Shown here in pieces: positions 9,859 to 17,354 of a DNA stretch of 64,000 nucleotides. The first letter of the stretch is position 1, and every line of letters begins with the position of its first letter. The notes under the pieces were generated by a model, which saw only the letters and a list, made by a program, of their open reading frames with translations, was not told the origin of the DNA and did no database searches. This DNA is from Aeromicrobium camelliae (GTDB taxonomy: Bacteria; Actinomycetota; Actinomycetes; Propionibacteriales; Nocardioidaceae), in contig NZ_RQJX01000012.1 of NCBI RefSeq assembly GCF_003850045.1, positions 1 through 64,000 on the forward strand, written 5' to 3'. Both the position numbers and the translations under genes were made by a program.

Positions 9859-10454
9859 CGCACCACCCCGGGTCCGCCGCGGCCGGTGCGTCGCAGCGGC
9901 ACGATGCCCGGCGCGAGGGGCGGCAATCCGGCGAGTTCGGCGAGCAGGTGCATCCAGGCGTCCGCGTGCGGTCCGAAGTCGTCACCCTCGGCGGGCGACC
10001 ACGAGGCACGGACCTCGATCTGGGCGCTGCTGCCGTCGTCGGCCATCTGGCCGAAGCTGTCCGAGCGCACCACGGTGACGCTGCCGCTGGCCGCGTGATG
10101 CTGTGCGCCGACGGCGTCGAGGGCGTCGGTGAGCCAGCTCCACCCGACTTCGGTGAGCATCGGATCGGCGGCCATCTCGGTGTCGATGTCGGCCTTCGCG
10201 AACGTGACGCAGCGGAAGGTGCCCTGCCACGCGTCGTGGCCGGCCGGGTCGTGGAGGCAGATGAAACGCCCGGTGGCGACGTCCTCGCCGTCGACGGTCA
10301 GGTCGCCGCTGATGGCGTGCGCATACGGCGCGATGCGCTGCGGGGGAGGCATCACCTCGACGGTGAGCTCGGGGCGGGCGTGCGCCCGCATGATCTGTTC
10401 GACGGCCCGCGCGAACGCTGCGGGCACGCCGTCGATCTCGCTACGGGCTGCCAC
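9855..10454 (-). CDS. DUF3000 family protein
   Basis: Actinobacterial DUF3000 protein, 199 aa, soluble and of unknown function. Recognisable features are the basic N-terminal helix ending in AHARPEL, the segment RIAPYAHAISGDL, the long centre with DPAGHDAWQGTFRCVTFA, and the tryptophan-rich GWSWLTDAL; it ends with LAGLPPLAPGIVPLR. The GTG start at 10454 is supported by TAGGAT ending 6 nt upstream. It is the first gene of a unit with rnd (4-nt overlap) and is divergent from hemE. That arrangement, DUF3000-rnd facing hemE, recurs in actinobacteria, so a shared but unknown role is possible. Confidence 0.88.
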   Translation of the reverse strand: MAARSEIDGVPAAFARAVEQIMRAHARPELTVEVMPPPQRIAPYAHAISGDLTVDGEDVATGRFICLHDPAGHDAWQGTFRCVTFAKADIDTEMAADPMLTEVGWSWLTDALDAVGAQHHAASGSVTVVRSDSFGQMADDGSSAQIEVRASWSPAEGDDFGPHADAWMHLLAELAGLPPLAPGIVPLRRTGRGGPGVVR

Positions 10455-10460
10455 ACCGCG

Positions 10461-10466
10461 ATCCTA
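10461..10466 (-). promoter_or_regulatory. -10 hexamer, leaderless, for DUF3000-rnd
   Basis: TAGGAT on the minus strand ends 6 nt before the GTG at 10454 and decides that start. Confidence 0.6.
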
Positions 10467-10512
10467 GGCCGGATCCCGCCCACCTCCACCCCCGACACGC
10501 GGCGGTGCCTGA

Positions 10513-10518
10513 GAGACT
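10513..10518 (+). promoter_or_regulatory. -10 hexamer for hemE
   Basis: GAGACT ends 6 nt before the GTG at 10525, a GANNNT variant with leaderless spacing. Confidence 0.4.
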
Positions 10519-10524
10519 CGGGAT

Positions 10525-11562
10525 GTGAGCACCTCGATCGCCAGCAGCCCCTTCCTCGCCGCGTGTCGTGGGGAGCGACCCGCCCACACGCCCGTCTGGT
10601 TCATGCGGCAGGCCGGCCGCTCGCTCCCGGAGTACCTGAAGGTGCGCGAGGGCATCCCGATGCTCGAATCGTGCTTCCGCACCGACCTCGTCGTGGAGAT
10701 CACGATGCAGCCGGTGCGTCGGTACGGCGTCGACGCGGCGATCTTCTTCTCCGACATCGTCGTGCCGCTCAAGGCCATCGGCGTGGACCTCGACATCGTC
10801 GCCGGGACCGGCCCGGTGGTCGCCGACCCCATCCGCAGCGCCGCGCAACTGGACCAGCTGCGCGACCTCGAACCGGATGATGTCACAGCGGTGACCGACG
10901 CGGTCGAGGCGCTGGTGGACGAACTGGGCGGCACGCCGCTCATCGGGTTCGCCGGCGCGCCCTTCACGCTGGCGTCCTACCTCATCGAGGGCGGCCCCTC
11001 GCGCGATCACCGGCGCACCAAGGAGCTGATGTACAGCGACCCTGACCTGTGGCACGCGCTCCTCGATCGCATCGCCCGCCTCGGCGGGCAGTTCCTGCGG
11101 CTGCAGGTCGAGCACGGTGCGTCGGCGATCCAGCTCTTCGACTCATGGGCCGGCGCGCTCTCGCTGCAGGACTACCGCACCTACGTCCAGCCGCATTCGG
11201 CCACCGTCCTGTCCGCCGTCGCCGATCTGAACGTCCCGCGCATCCACTTCGGCGTGGGCACCGGTGAGCTGCTCGGCGCCATGGGCGAGGCCGGCGCCGA
11301 CGTGGTCGGTGTCGACTGGCGGGTTCCGCTGGACGAGGCCGCGCGCCGCGTGGGTCCGGAGCGCGCGCTGCAGGGCAATCTCGACCCGACCGTGCTCTTC
11401 GGGCCGACCGAGGTCGTGCACGAACGTGCGGCTCAGATCGTCGAGGCGGGCCGCGCGGCGCGCGGCCACGTCTTCAACCTCGGGCACGGTGTCCTTCCCG
11501 CCACCGACCCCGACGCACTGGCGCGGCTCGTGGACTACGTGCACGCCTACCCGGTGGCCTGA
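10525..11562 (+). CDS. hemE: uroporphyrinogen decarboxylase
   Basis: Decarboxylates the four acetate side chains of uroporphyrinogen III to give coproporphyrinogen III, 345 aa, cytosolic. The family signature [15 protein letters not shown] is at residues 18-32, with FFSDIVVPL further on and the conserved [12 protein letters not shown] near the C-terminus. Length matches the family. It begins with GTG at 10525 and is the first gene of hemE-cgoX-chdC. The gap to the next gene is 3 nt, so the three are cotranscribed. All residues I can check by eye are intact. Confidence 0.97.
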   Translation: MSTSIASSPFLAACRGERPAHTPVWFMRQAGRSLPEYLKVREGIPMLESCFRTDLVVEITMQPVRRYGVDAAIFFSDIVVPLKAIGVDLDIVAGTGPVVADPIRSAAQLDQLRDLEPDDVTAVTDAVEALVDELGGTPLIGFAGAPFTLASYLIEGGPSRDHRRTKELMYSDPDLWHALLDRIARLGGQFLRLQVEHGASAIQLFDSWAGALSLQDYRTYVQPHSATVLSAVADLNVPRIHFGVGTGELLGAMGEAGADVVGVDWRVPLDEAARRVGPERALQGNLDPTVLFGPTEVVHERAAQIVEAGRAARGHVFNLGHGVLPATDPDALARLVDYVHAYPVA

Positions 11563-11565
11563 CCC

Positions 11566-12912
11566 GTGCGTGTCGCGGTGGTCGGAGCCGGGATCGCGGG
11601 TCTGACCTGTGCATTCGACCTGCAGCAGGCCGGAGCGGACGTCGTGGTGCTCGAGGGCGCCGACCGGGTCGGCGGCAAGCTGCTCGTGGGCGAGGTCGGC
11701 GATCTCACGGTCGATCTGGGTGCGGAGTCGATGCTCGCGCGTCGTCCCGAGGCCCTCGAGCTCGTGGCTTCGCTCGGCCTGGGCGACCGCCTGGTGCACC
11801 CCGAACCGTCGCCGGCCACGTTGTGGACCCGGGGTGCGCTGCGCCCCATGCCGCCCACCGTGATGGGGGTTCCGGCCGACCTCGGGGCCCTCGAGACCTC
11901 GGGGGTGCTCAGCGGGCCCCTCGAGGCGCGCAGCGTCCCCGTTCCCGACCAGGACATGTCGGTCGGCGCGTTCGTCGCCGAGCGGGCGGGCCGCGAGGTG
12001 GTCGATCGGCTGGTCGAGCCCTTGCTCGGCGGTGTGTACGCGGGTCACGCCGACCGGCTCTCGCTGCGAGCCGCCGCGCCGATGATCGCCGCGCTCGGCC
12101 CCGATCCCGTCGCCGCGGCCGTCGAGCGGCGCGCCTCGGCCGGTGCTCCCTCGGCACCGATGCTCGCCGGCCTGGCCGGTGGCGTGGGGACCCTGCCGTT
12201 GGCGCTTGCGGAGCGGCTCGACGTCCGGCTGAACAACACGGTGCGCGCGCTGACGCGCGAGGGCGACGGTTGGACCCTCGTCGTCGGCCCTACGACGCGG
12301 GCGCGACGCGAGCGTTTCGACGCCGTCGTGCTCGCCATTCCGGCTCCGGCCGCCTCGCGGCTGCTGGCCGAGGTGGCGCCGCGCGCAGCATTCACCCTGG
12401 CCGGCATCGACTACGCGTCCATGGCGCTCGTGACCTTCGTGCTCGAGGGCGCGCAGTTGCCGCCGGGGTCCGGCTTCCTCGTCCCGCCCGTGGACGGAGC
12501 GGCCATCAAGGCGGCGACCTTCGCGACGAACAAGTGGGCGTGGCTCGCCGAGAGCGCAGGTGACGCGGCCGTCGTGCGCACGTCTCTCGGACGGGCCGGA
12601 GACACCACGGCGCTGCAGCGTCCCGACGACGACCTCGTCGCGGCCGCGCTCGCCGATCTGCGCCGCGCGATCGAACCCGCAGGCACCGTCGGGCGTGTGA
12701 CGGCGCATCGGGTGCAGCGCTGGGGCGGCGGTCTCCCGCAGTACGAGGTCGGCCATCTGGACACCGTGGCCGCGATCGAGCGGGACGCGCAGGCCGTCAC
12801 GGGGCTCGCGCTGTGCGGCGCGGCCTATCACGGTGTGGGCATCCCGGCGGTCGTCGCGACCGCTCATGCCGCAGCGGAACGGATTCTCGGACAGGAGACA
12901 ATGGAGTCATGA
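11566..12912 (+). CDS. cgoX: coproporphyrinogen III oxidase, HemY type
   Basis: FAD flavoprotein of the HemY family, 448 aa. The N-terminal Rossmann fold has [19 protein letters not shown], and a C-terminal FAD-contact segment ([14 protein letters not shown]) is near residue 415. In actinobacteria HemY proteins oxidise coproporphyrinogen III to coproporphyrin III with oxygen, rather than acting on protoporphyrinogen. The chdC gene immediately downstream supports that reading. GTG start 3 nt after hemE; its stop overlaps chdC by 4 nt (ATGA). It is probably a peripheral membrane or soluble enzyme, with no clear transmembrane helix. The symbol hemY is also used. Confidence 0.93.
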   Translation: MRVAVVGAGIAGLTCAFDLQQAGADVVVLEGADRVGGKLLVGEVGDLTVDLGAESMLARRPEALELVASLGLGDRLVHPEPSPATLWTRGALRPMPPTVMGVPADLGALETSGVLSGPLEARSVPVPDQDMSVGAFVAERAGREVVDRLVEPLLGGVYAGHADRLSLRAAAPMIAALGPDPVAAAVERRASAGAPSAPMLAGLAGGVGTLPLALAERLDVRLNNTVRALTREGDGWTLVVGPTTRARRERFDAVVLAIPAPAASRLLAEVAPRAAFTLAGIDYASMALVTFVLEGAQLPPGSGFLVPPVDGAAIKAATFATNKWAWLAESAGDAAVVRTSLGRAGDTTALQRPDDDLVAAALADLRRAIEPAGTVGRVTAHRVQRWGGGLPQYEVGHLDTVAAIERDAQAVTGLALCGAAYHGVGIPAVVATAHAAAERILGQETMES

Positions 12913-13607
12913 CGACCAGCGACGTGAATCCCGATCAGATCAACGCCACGATCCGCTACGCGATGTACTCGGTGTTCCGGGTGCGAACGCCGCTCGGGTC
13001 GGGCGACCGCACGCCGCTCGTGGACGAGGTCGAAGCGCTGTTCGCCAAGCTCGGTGCCGACGACGTGGTGATCCGCGGCACGTACGACGTCAGCGCGCTG
13101 CGTGCCGACGCCGACCTGATGATCTGGTGGCACGCACCCTCCGCCGACGCGCTGCAGGAGGCGTACAACGCCTTCCGCCGCACCGCGCTGGGAGCGCATC
13201 TCGAGCCGGTCTGGTCGAACATGGGCGTGCACCGACCCGCCGAGTTCAACCGCGCCCACATCCCGGCGTTCATGGCGGGTGAGGCGCCGCGCCGCTACCT
13301 GTGCGTCTACCCGTTCGTCCGGTCCTACGAGTGGTACCTGCTGCCGCCCGAGGAGCGCTCGACGATGCTGCGCGATCATGGGCACGCCGCCCGCGACTAC
13401 GCGGACGTCCGGGCCAACACGATCCCGGCGTTCGCGCTCGGCGACTACGAGTGGCTGTTGTCCTTCGAGGCCGACGACCTGCACCGCATCGTCGACCTCA
13501 TGCGTGAGCTTCGCGACACCGAGGCTCGCCGCCACGTGCGCGAGGAGATCCCGTTCTTCACCGGCCGCGCTCTGAGCGTGGCCGAGCTGGTCGCCCTCTG
13601 GGCCTGA
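12909..13607 (+). CDS. chdC: coprohaem decarboxylase
   Basis: Chlorite dismutase-like haem enzyme (also called HemQ), 232 aa, that removes two propionates from coprohaem III to give haem b with peroxide. The catalytic tyrosine fits Y134 in CVYPFVRS and the proximal haem ligand fits H157 in [12 protein letters not shown]. Their spacing of 23 residues equals that reported for the actinobacterial enzyme (Y135/H158). The conserved [13 protein letters not shown] follows. It is coupled to cgoX by ATGA. Ferrochelatase (CpfC), needed between these two steps, is not in this window. Transcription probably ends at the palindrome at 13622-13665. Confidence 0.96.
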   Translation: MTTSDVNPDQINATIRYAMYSVFRVRTPLGSGDRTPLVDEVEALFAKLGADDVVIRGTYDVSALRADADLMIWWHAPSADALQEAYNAFRRTALGAHLEPVWSNMGVHRPAEFNRAHIPAFMAGEAPRRYLCVYPFVRSYEWYLLPPEERSTMLRDHGHAARDYADVRANTIPAFALGDYEWLLSFEADDLHRIVDLMRELRDTEARRHVREEIPFFTGRALSVAELVALWA

Positions 13608-13621
13608 CCCCCGGCGACGAC

Positions 13622-13665
13622 AACGCTCCCCGGGCGTGCGCGATCGCGCACGCCCGGGGAGCGTT
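13622..13665. terminator. perfect 44-nt palindrome, bidirectional terminator
   Basis: Two 22-nt arms, each reading AACGCTCCCCGGGCGTGCGC and then GA/TC at the centre, form an uninterrupted inverted repeat with no loop in the duplex. It sits between the converging chdC and msrB genes, 14 nt from one stop and 6 nt from the other. T-rich tracts are weak on both sides, so it resembles the I-shaped terminators of actinobacteria. Confidence 0.85.
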
Positions 13666-13671
13666 CTCGTG

Positions 13672-14097
13672 TCAGCTGGCTTCGGGCTGCAGATTCAGTG
13701 CGATGCCGTTGATGCAGTAGCGCTGGTCGGTCGGGGTGTCGAAGCCCTCGCCGCTGAACACGTGCCCGAGGTGGGAGCCGCAGTTGGCGCACCGCACCTC
13801 GGTGCGGACCATGCCCATGGAGCGGTCTTCGATGTACTCGACGCGGTCCTCGGCCAGGGGCGCGTAGAACGACGGCCAGCCGCAGTGGGCGTCGAACTTG
13901 GTCTCGCTGCGGAACAGCTCGGCACCGCAGGCCCGGCAGGAGTAGACGCCCACGGTGGGATCGGTCTCGTACGGGCTGCTGAACGGCCGCTCGGTGCCGG
14001 CCTGGCGCAGCACGTGGTACTCAGCGGCGCTGAGCTCTTCACGCCACTGCTCGTCGGTCTTGTCGACGTTGTAGTTCTTCTCGGTGGGGGAGGACAA
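13672..14097 (-). CDS. msrB: peptide-methionine (R)-S-oxide reductase
   Basis: Repairs methionine-R-sulfoxide in proteins, 141 aa, cytosolic. The zinc site has C54/C57 (CRAC) and C103/C106 (CANC). The catalytic cysteine is C128 in RYCING, and C72 in HCGWPSF is the likely resolving residue. The start is a TTG at 14097, chosen because no ATG or GTG precedes SSPTEKN in frame and a GGAG lies 7 nt upstream. It follows the 14099-14596 gene by a single base, so the two are cotranscribed. Length is normal for a stand-alone MsrB. Confidence 0.95.
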   Translation of the reverse strand: MSSPTEKNYNVDKTDEQWREELSAAEYHVLRQAGTERPFSSPYETDPTVGVYSCRACGAELFRSETKFDAHCGWPSFYAPLAEDRVEYIEDRSMGMVRTEVRCANCGSHLGHVFSGEGFDTPTDQRYCINGIALNLQPEAS

Positions 14098-14098
14098 A

Positions 14099-14596
14099 TC
14101 AGATCTCCGTCTGTGCTTCGAAGGGAAGGTGTTCCAGGAGGTGCAGGGTCGGGACGTCGAGGGCGCGACGGGCGCGCGACGTCCAGTCCAGCTTGAGGAA
14201 CTCGCGCACGAGGTGCGGCTCGGTCATGATGATGACCTCGTCGCCGGAGACCTCCGCGACGAGCCGCTCCAGCGCCTCGATCGGGTCGCCCTCGACGAGC
14301 TTGGCCGTGACGTGCTGGCCGCGGTCGCGCAGCAGCGCGGCGCTCGCCTCGAGTTCGGCCTCACCGGCCTCGTGGATCTCCTGCTCGACCACAGCGAGCG
14401 TGTCCGGCTCGCTGATCGGCATGAACTGACCGCCGCCCAACGCGCTCATCGAGGAGCTGAGCATGGCTGCGGAACTCTCCACCGGCAGGAGCAGGTGATA
14501 GGTCAGATCGTCGTCGACGCCCTCGTGCAGCGCGACGACCTGATTGGCGTCGAGCTCGATGAGCTGACGTTCGATGAGCAGGACGACGTTGTACAT
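14099..14596 (-). CDS. conserved hypothetical protein, possible universal-stress-like fold
   Basis: 165 aa, soluble and acidic, no signal peptide. It opens with the beta-strand MYNVVLLIERQLIEL and has alternating strands and helices, then EGDPIEALERLVAEVSGDEV and IIMTEPHLVREFLKLDW near the end. The late 'D-E-V-I-I-M' strand followed by a short loop resembles universal-stress or nucleotide-binding alpha/beta proteins, but the GXGX9G(S/T) ATP motif is absent. Function unknown. TAGGAT ends 6 nt before its ATG, making it a leaderless first gene of a unit with msrB, so a role in stress or redox is suggested only by its neighbour. Confidence 0.7.
   Translation of the reverse strand: MYNVVLLIERQLIELDANQVVALHEGVDDDLTYHLLLPVESSAAMLSSSMSALGGGQFMPISEPDTLAVVEQEIHEAGEAELEASAALLRDRGQHVTAKLVEGDPIEALERLVAEVSGDEVIIMTEPHLVREFLKLDWTSRARRALDVPTLHLLEHLPFEAQTEI
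14105..14108 (-). promoter_or_regulatory. ribosome binding site for msrB, supports a TTG start
   Basis: GGAG on the minus strand lies 7 nt before TTG 14097, inside the end of the upstream gene. Confidence 0.6.
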
Positions 14597-14602
14597 GTCC
14601 CA

Positions 14603-14608
14603 ATCCTA
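14603..14608 (-). promoter_or_regulatory. -10 hexamer, leaderless, for the 14099-14596 gene and msrB
   Basis: TAGGAT on the minus strand ends 6 nt before the ATG at 14596. It overlaps the stop codon of the gene upstream. Confidence 0.6.
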
Positions 14609-15310
14609 GGCCGAACGGTCGCGAAGCCAGCGGGTCAGCAACACGCCGTCGGCCTCGATCAGCGTGGCCAGCCTCATCGCCCGCTCGGTGACGGCGTTGC
14701 TGTGTGCGATGCGCGGACCCGGGCCGCCGACCAGCGTCGGCCCGATCGTCACGCACACCTCGTCGACCAGGTCCTGCGCGATCAGCTCACCGTGCAGGGT
14801 GGGCCCGCCCTCGCAGCTGACGCGGTGAAGACCGCGGCGCGAGAGGTCGTCGACGACGGCCCGGAAGTCGACCCGGCGCTCGCCGGCGACGACGACGTCC
14901 ATCGTCTCGGCCAGAGCGTCGCGCCGATCCTTCGGCGATGACGCGCACGTGTACACGAGCTGACCGGGCGCGACGAGCGGTTCGGGGAGGTCCAGGCTCG
15001 CCGACACCACCGCGATCGGCGGCACGGGGCTCAGCTTCAGCCTCGTCCGCAGCTCGGCGTCGACTTCGGAAGGTGTGACCGGTGCGTACCCCTCGGCGCG
15101 CGTCGTCCCGGCCGCGACGAGGATGACGTCGCTCAAGGAGCGCAGCAGAGCGAACAGCGTCGAGTCAGGTGCGCCGCCGAGGTCACCGGACACCCCACGG
15201 TGGTCGGTCGCGGAGCCGTCGACCGACGACACGAACACTGTGCGTACCCACGCACGGGTCAGATCGTCGGGGTAGGCGAAGCGGTCGGCGAGTTCGTCCA
15301 CGTCCAGCAT
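14606..15310 (-). CDS. RibD C-terminal domain (dihydrofolate reductase-like) protein
   Basis: Stand-alone pyrimidine-reductase fold protein, 234 aa. It shows the family hallmarks VFVSSVDGSATD at the N-terminus, a central LVAAGTTRAEGYAPV, and the C-terminal nucleotide-binding CEGGPTLHGELI followed by EVCVTIGPTLVGG. RibD-C proteins reduce the riboflavin precursor aminopyrimidine with NADPH, but many stand-alone actinobacterial copies lie outside riboflavin operons and have unknown substrates. No rib genes are nearby. Start at ATG 15310 with TAGGGT 6 nt upstream. Its stop overlaps the promoter of the next minus-strand gene. Confidence 0.85.
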   Translation of the reverse strand: MLDVDELADRFAYPDDLTRAWVRTVFVSSVDGSATDHRGVSGDLGGAPDSTLFALLRSLSDVILVAAGTTRAEGYAPVTPSEVDAELRTRLKLSPVPPIAVVSASLDLPEPLVAPGQLVYTCASSPKDRRDALAETMDVVVAGERRVDFRAVVDDLSRRGLHRVSCEGGPTLHGELIAQDLVDEVCVTIGPTLVGGPGPRIAHSNAVTERAMRLATLIEADGVLLTRWLRDRSA

Positions 15311-15316
15311 GCTGCC

Positions 15317-15322
15317 ACCCTA
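15317..15322 (-). promoter_or_regulatory. -10 hexamer, leaderless, for the RibD-C protein
   Basis: TAGGGT on the minus strand ends 6 nt before ATG 15310. Confidence 0.55.
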
Positions 15323-15340
15323 CGGTCGGTCGGCGCCCGC

Positions 15341-16372
15341 TCAGCCGCGCCGCCGCAGCCAGGCGCCGAAGACGGGCGCCAGCGCCAGGATCAGGAGCAG
15401 ACGGACGAGCTGGGTCGCGGTCACGAACGTGAGGTTGCCCCCGGTCGTCGAGGCGATCGCGAGCACCGCGGAGAACCCGCCCGGCGTGGTCGCGAGGTAC
15501 CCGTCGAGCGCACTCTCGCCGGTGATGTGGGCCAGCGCCGCACCCATCGCCGCACACACCACCACGACTACGACGACGTTCAACACGGCGAGGGGCAGAA
15601 GGCGGCTGATCGTGGCGACGGCGTCGCGGGTGAAGCGCAGTCCCACCGCGAGCCCGATGAGCAGGTAACCGGTCTGCTCGACCAGCGCGGGGACACCGAC
15701 CGCACCGAACAGCGGATGAACGGCCGCGGCGGCGATGAGTGGGCCGAACACGGGAGCTGCGGGAAGTCGTACGAGCCGCCCGAGGACGACCCCGACGACG
15801 ATGCTCACGGTGGTGAAGGCCAGCGCGGGCATGATCTCGCCCGCGCCGGCCCTGGTGATGCCACCGGACCCGGAGGGATGGAACGCGAATTCGACGATGA
15901 GGGGGAGCGAGGCGACGATCACGACGATCCGCAGATACTGCAGCACCGTGACGACCCGATCGTCGGCGCCGAGGTCGCGCGACATGGCGGTGAGGCCCGC
16001 CGCTCCGCCGGCGACCGAGGCGAAGATCGCGGTCTCGCGGGAGATCTCACCGCGCAGGCAGAGCACGAGGCCCAGCGCCACGCTCACCGCGATCGTCGCG
16101 ACGCTCACGAGCAGAACCCAGGACCAGTCGCTGCCGAGCGCGCTGAGGGTCTCGAGGTCGATCGATGCGCCGATGGACGCACCGAGAACGGCCTGCCCGA
16201 GCACGTACAACGGCTCGGGCAGCGGAAGTGTCTGCTTCAGCAGCAGCGTGAACACCAGCGCTCCGGCCAGAGCGCCGATGAGGACGCCGGAGGTGAGTCC
16301 GACGAGTTCGAAGAGTCCGACGAACGCGATGACCAGCAGCGCCAGCAGCGCGATCCGTCGGACTCCTCTCAC
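15341..16372 (-). CDS. AbrB family membrane protein
   Basis: Integral membrane protein of the AbrB (YgjV/AmoA-related, duplicated-domain) family, 343 aa with about 10 predicted helices. Two similar halves can be seen: GVLIGALAGALVF with QAVLGASIGASI in the first, and GVVLGRLVRLPAAPVFGPL with QTGYLLIGLAVGLRF in the second. The central loop ASVAGGAAGLTAMSRDLGADDRVV is the typical conserved segment. Family members are sometimes called ammonia monooxygenase by database error; their transport substrate is unknown. GTG start at 16372 with TAGGTT 6 nt upstream. Single gene. Confidence 0.88.
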   Translation of the reverse strand: MRGVRRIALLALLVIAFVGLFELVGLTSGVLIGALAGALVFTLLLKQTLPLPEPLYVLGQAVLGASIGASIDLETLSALGSDWSWVLLVSVATIAVSVALGLVLCLRGEISRETAIFASVAGGAAGLTAMSRDLGADDRVVTVLQYLRIVVIVASLPLIVEFAFHPSGSGGITRAGAGEIMPALAFTTVSIVVGVVLGRLVRLPAAPVFGPLIAAAAVHPLFGAVGVPALVEQTGYLLIGLAVGLRFTRDAVATISRLLPLAVLNVVVVVVVCAAMGAALAHITGESALDGYLATTPGGFSAVLAIASTTGGNLTFVTATQLVRLLLILALAPVFGAWLRRRG

Positions 16373-16378
16373 CCGTCG

Positions 16379-16384
16379 AACCTA
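16379..16384 (-). promoter_or_regulatory. -10 hexamer, leaderless, for the AbrB family gene
   Basis: TAGGTT on the minus strand ends 6 nt before GTG 16372 and decides that start. Confidence 0.55.
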
Positions 16385-16428
16385 ACCGAGGGCGGCGCTC
16401 AGGCGGACGCCGCCCAGGGCTGAGCACC

Positions 16429-17187
16429 TCAGGCGAACATCGCCTCCAGCGGCACGAGCTCCACGGCGCCGACGGCGTACCGAGCGAGGATCACCTGAGC
16501 GATCTCCTGCTCGGCGCCGAGCGGTTCGGCGACGGCGACGGCTCCGGCCTCGAGGGCCAGCTCCTTCACCCGGTCCGGCAGCACGCCGGGCGCGAGGAAC
16601 AGCATGCCGACGGCGATGTGGCGGCGTCCGTCCGCGCGGTGCGCCCGCACCGCCTCGCCCGCCGCCGGCGGGACGCTCGAGGCGAACGCCGCGATCGTCG
16701 GCAGCCGGTGGTGCGAGCCCCACGCACGCGCCGCGCGGGAGATCATCGCGTTCGCGAGCGGATCGGACGAACCGGCACCAGCGAGCACGAGCGCGTCGAG
16801 TTCGCGGACGCGGTTCTCCTTGAGCGCTTCGCGCAGCCGACGGTCGAGGACGTTGAAGAACGCCGACTCGATACCGAGCACCTTCGTGACGTGGATGCGC
16901 AGGCCCTCGTGCCGTGAGGAGGCCTGCTCCGCGGCCTGCGGAACGTCCACCTTGGCGTGGTACGCCTCCGTGAGCAGCAGCGGGACGACGACGATCTCGG
17001 AGTAGCCCTCGGCGACGAGCCGGTCGACCACCTCGTCGAAGCCGGGCTCGGAGAGATCGAGGAACGCGGTCTCGACGCGGAGGTCGGGTCGCATGCACGC
17101 GACGAGCTCCGTCAGGGCATTGATGGTGGCGGCAGAGCGGGGATCGCGGCTGCCGTGTGCAAGAGCAACGAGTGCTGGTGCGGTCAT
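16429..17187 (-). CDS. sirohydrochlorin chelatase, CbiX type
   Basis: Class II chelatase, 252 aa, cytosolic. It has the duplicated CbiX architecture: the metal-binding histidine in ALAHGSRDPRS near residue 10 and another in VPLLLTEAYHAKVD near 77. In the second half FLAPGVLPDRV takes the corresponding place. In sulfur assimilation loci such enzymes insert iron into sirohydrochlorin to make sirohaem, the cofactor of the reductase encoded two genes upstream; a cobalt-inserting role is the alternative but no cobalamin genes are near. ATG at 17187 is preceded by a strong GGAGG and overlaps the zinc-ribbon gene stop by 4 nt. Last gene of the sirA unit. Confidence 0.9.
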   Translation of the reverse strand: MTAPALVALAHGSRDPRSAATINALTELVACMRPDLRVETAFLDLSEPGFDEVVDRLVAEGYSEIVVVPLLLTEAYHAKVDVPQAAEQASSRHEGLRIHVTKVLGIESAFFNVLDRRLREALKENRVRELDALVLAGAGSSDPLANAMISRAARAWGSHHRLPTIAAFASSVPPAAGEAVRAHRADGRRHIAVGMLFLAPGVLPDRVKELALEAGAVAVAEPLGAEQEIAQVILARYAVGAVELVPLEAMFA

Positions 17188-17354
17188 GCTTCCCTCCTTC
17201 CAGGGATGGTTGCGGGGTTGAGTTGGCCGATGAACGACAGGCGGAACGCGCGCAGGCAGCTGCGACACTCCCAGTCGCCGTGACGCTCACCGTGCGGACG
17301 CAGGTCCTCGTCCGCGCAGTATGGGCAGTGGTACGGCATGGCGCGGGTGGTCAT
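17184..17354 (-). CDS. 56-aa zinc-ribbon protein in the sulfite reductase operon
   Basis: Small protein with two CxxC pairs, C10-P-Y-C13 and C30-R-S-C33, that should form one zinc ribbon. The 16-residue loop between them is charged (ADEDLRPHGERHGDWE) and the tail FRLSFIGQLNP is conserved-looking and hydrophobic. It is coupled at both ends: its ATG overlaps the sirA stop by 4 nt and its stop overlaps the chelatase ATG by 4 nt. That fixes the start and argues strongly that it is translated. Comparable small ribbons accompany sulfite reductases in other actinobacteria as far as I recall, with no assigned function. A role in reductase maturation, iron handling or electron transfer is a guess. Confidence 0.88.
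   Translation of the reverse strand: MTTRAMPYHCPYCADEDLRPHGERHGDWECRSCLRAFRLSFIGQLNPATIPGRREA

Noticed and set aside
15341..16372. Ammonia monooxygenase.
   Set aside because: The similarity is to AbrB-type membrane proteins that carry this name by database error; no copper or oxygenase features.
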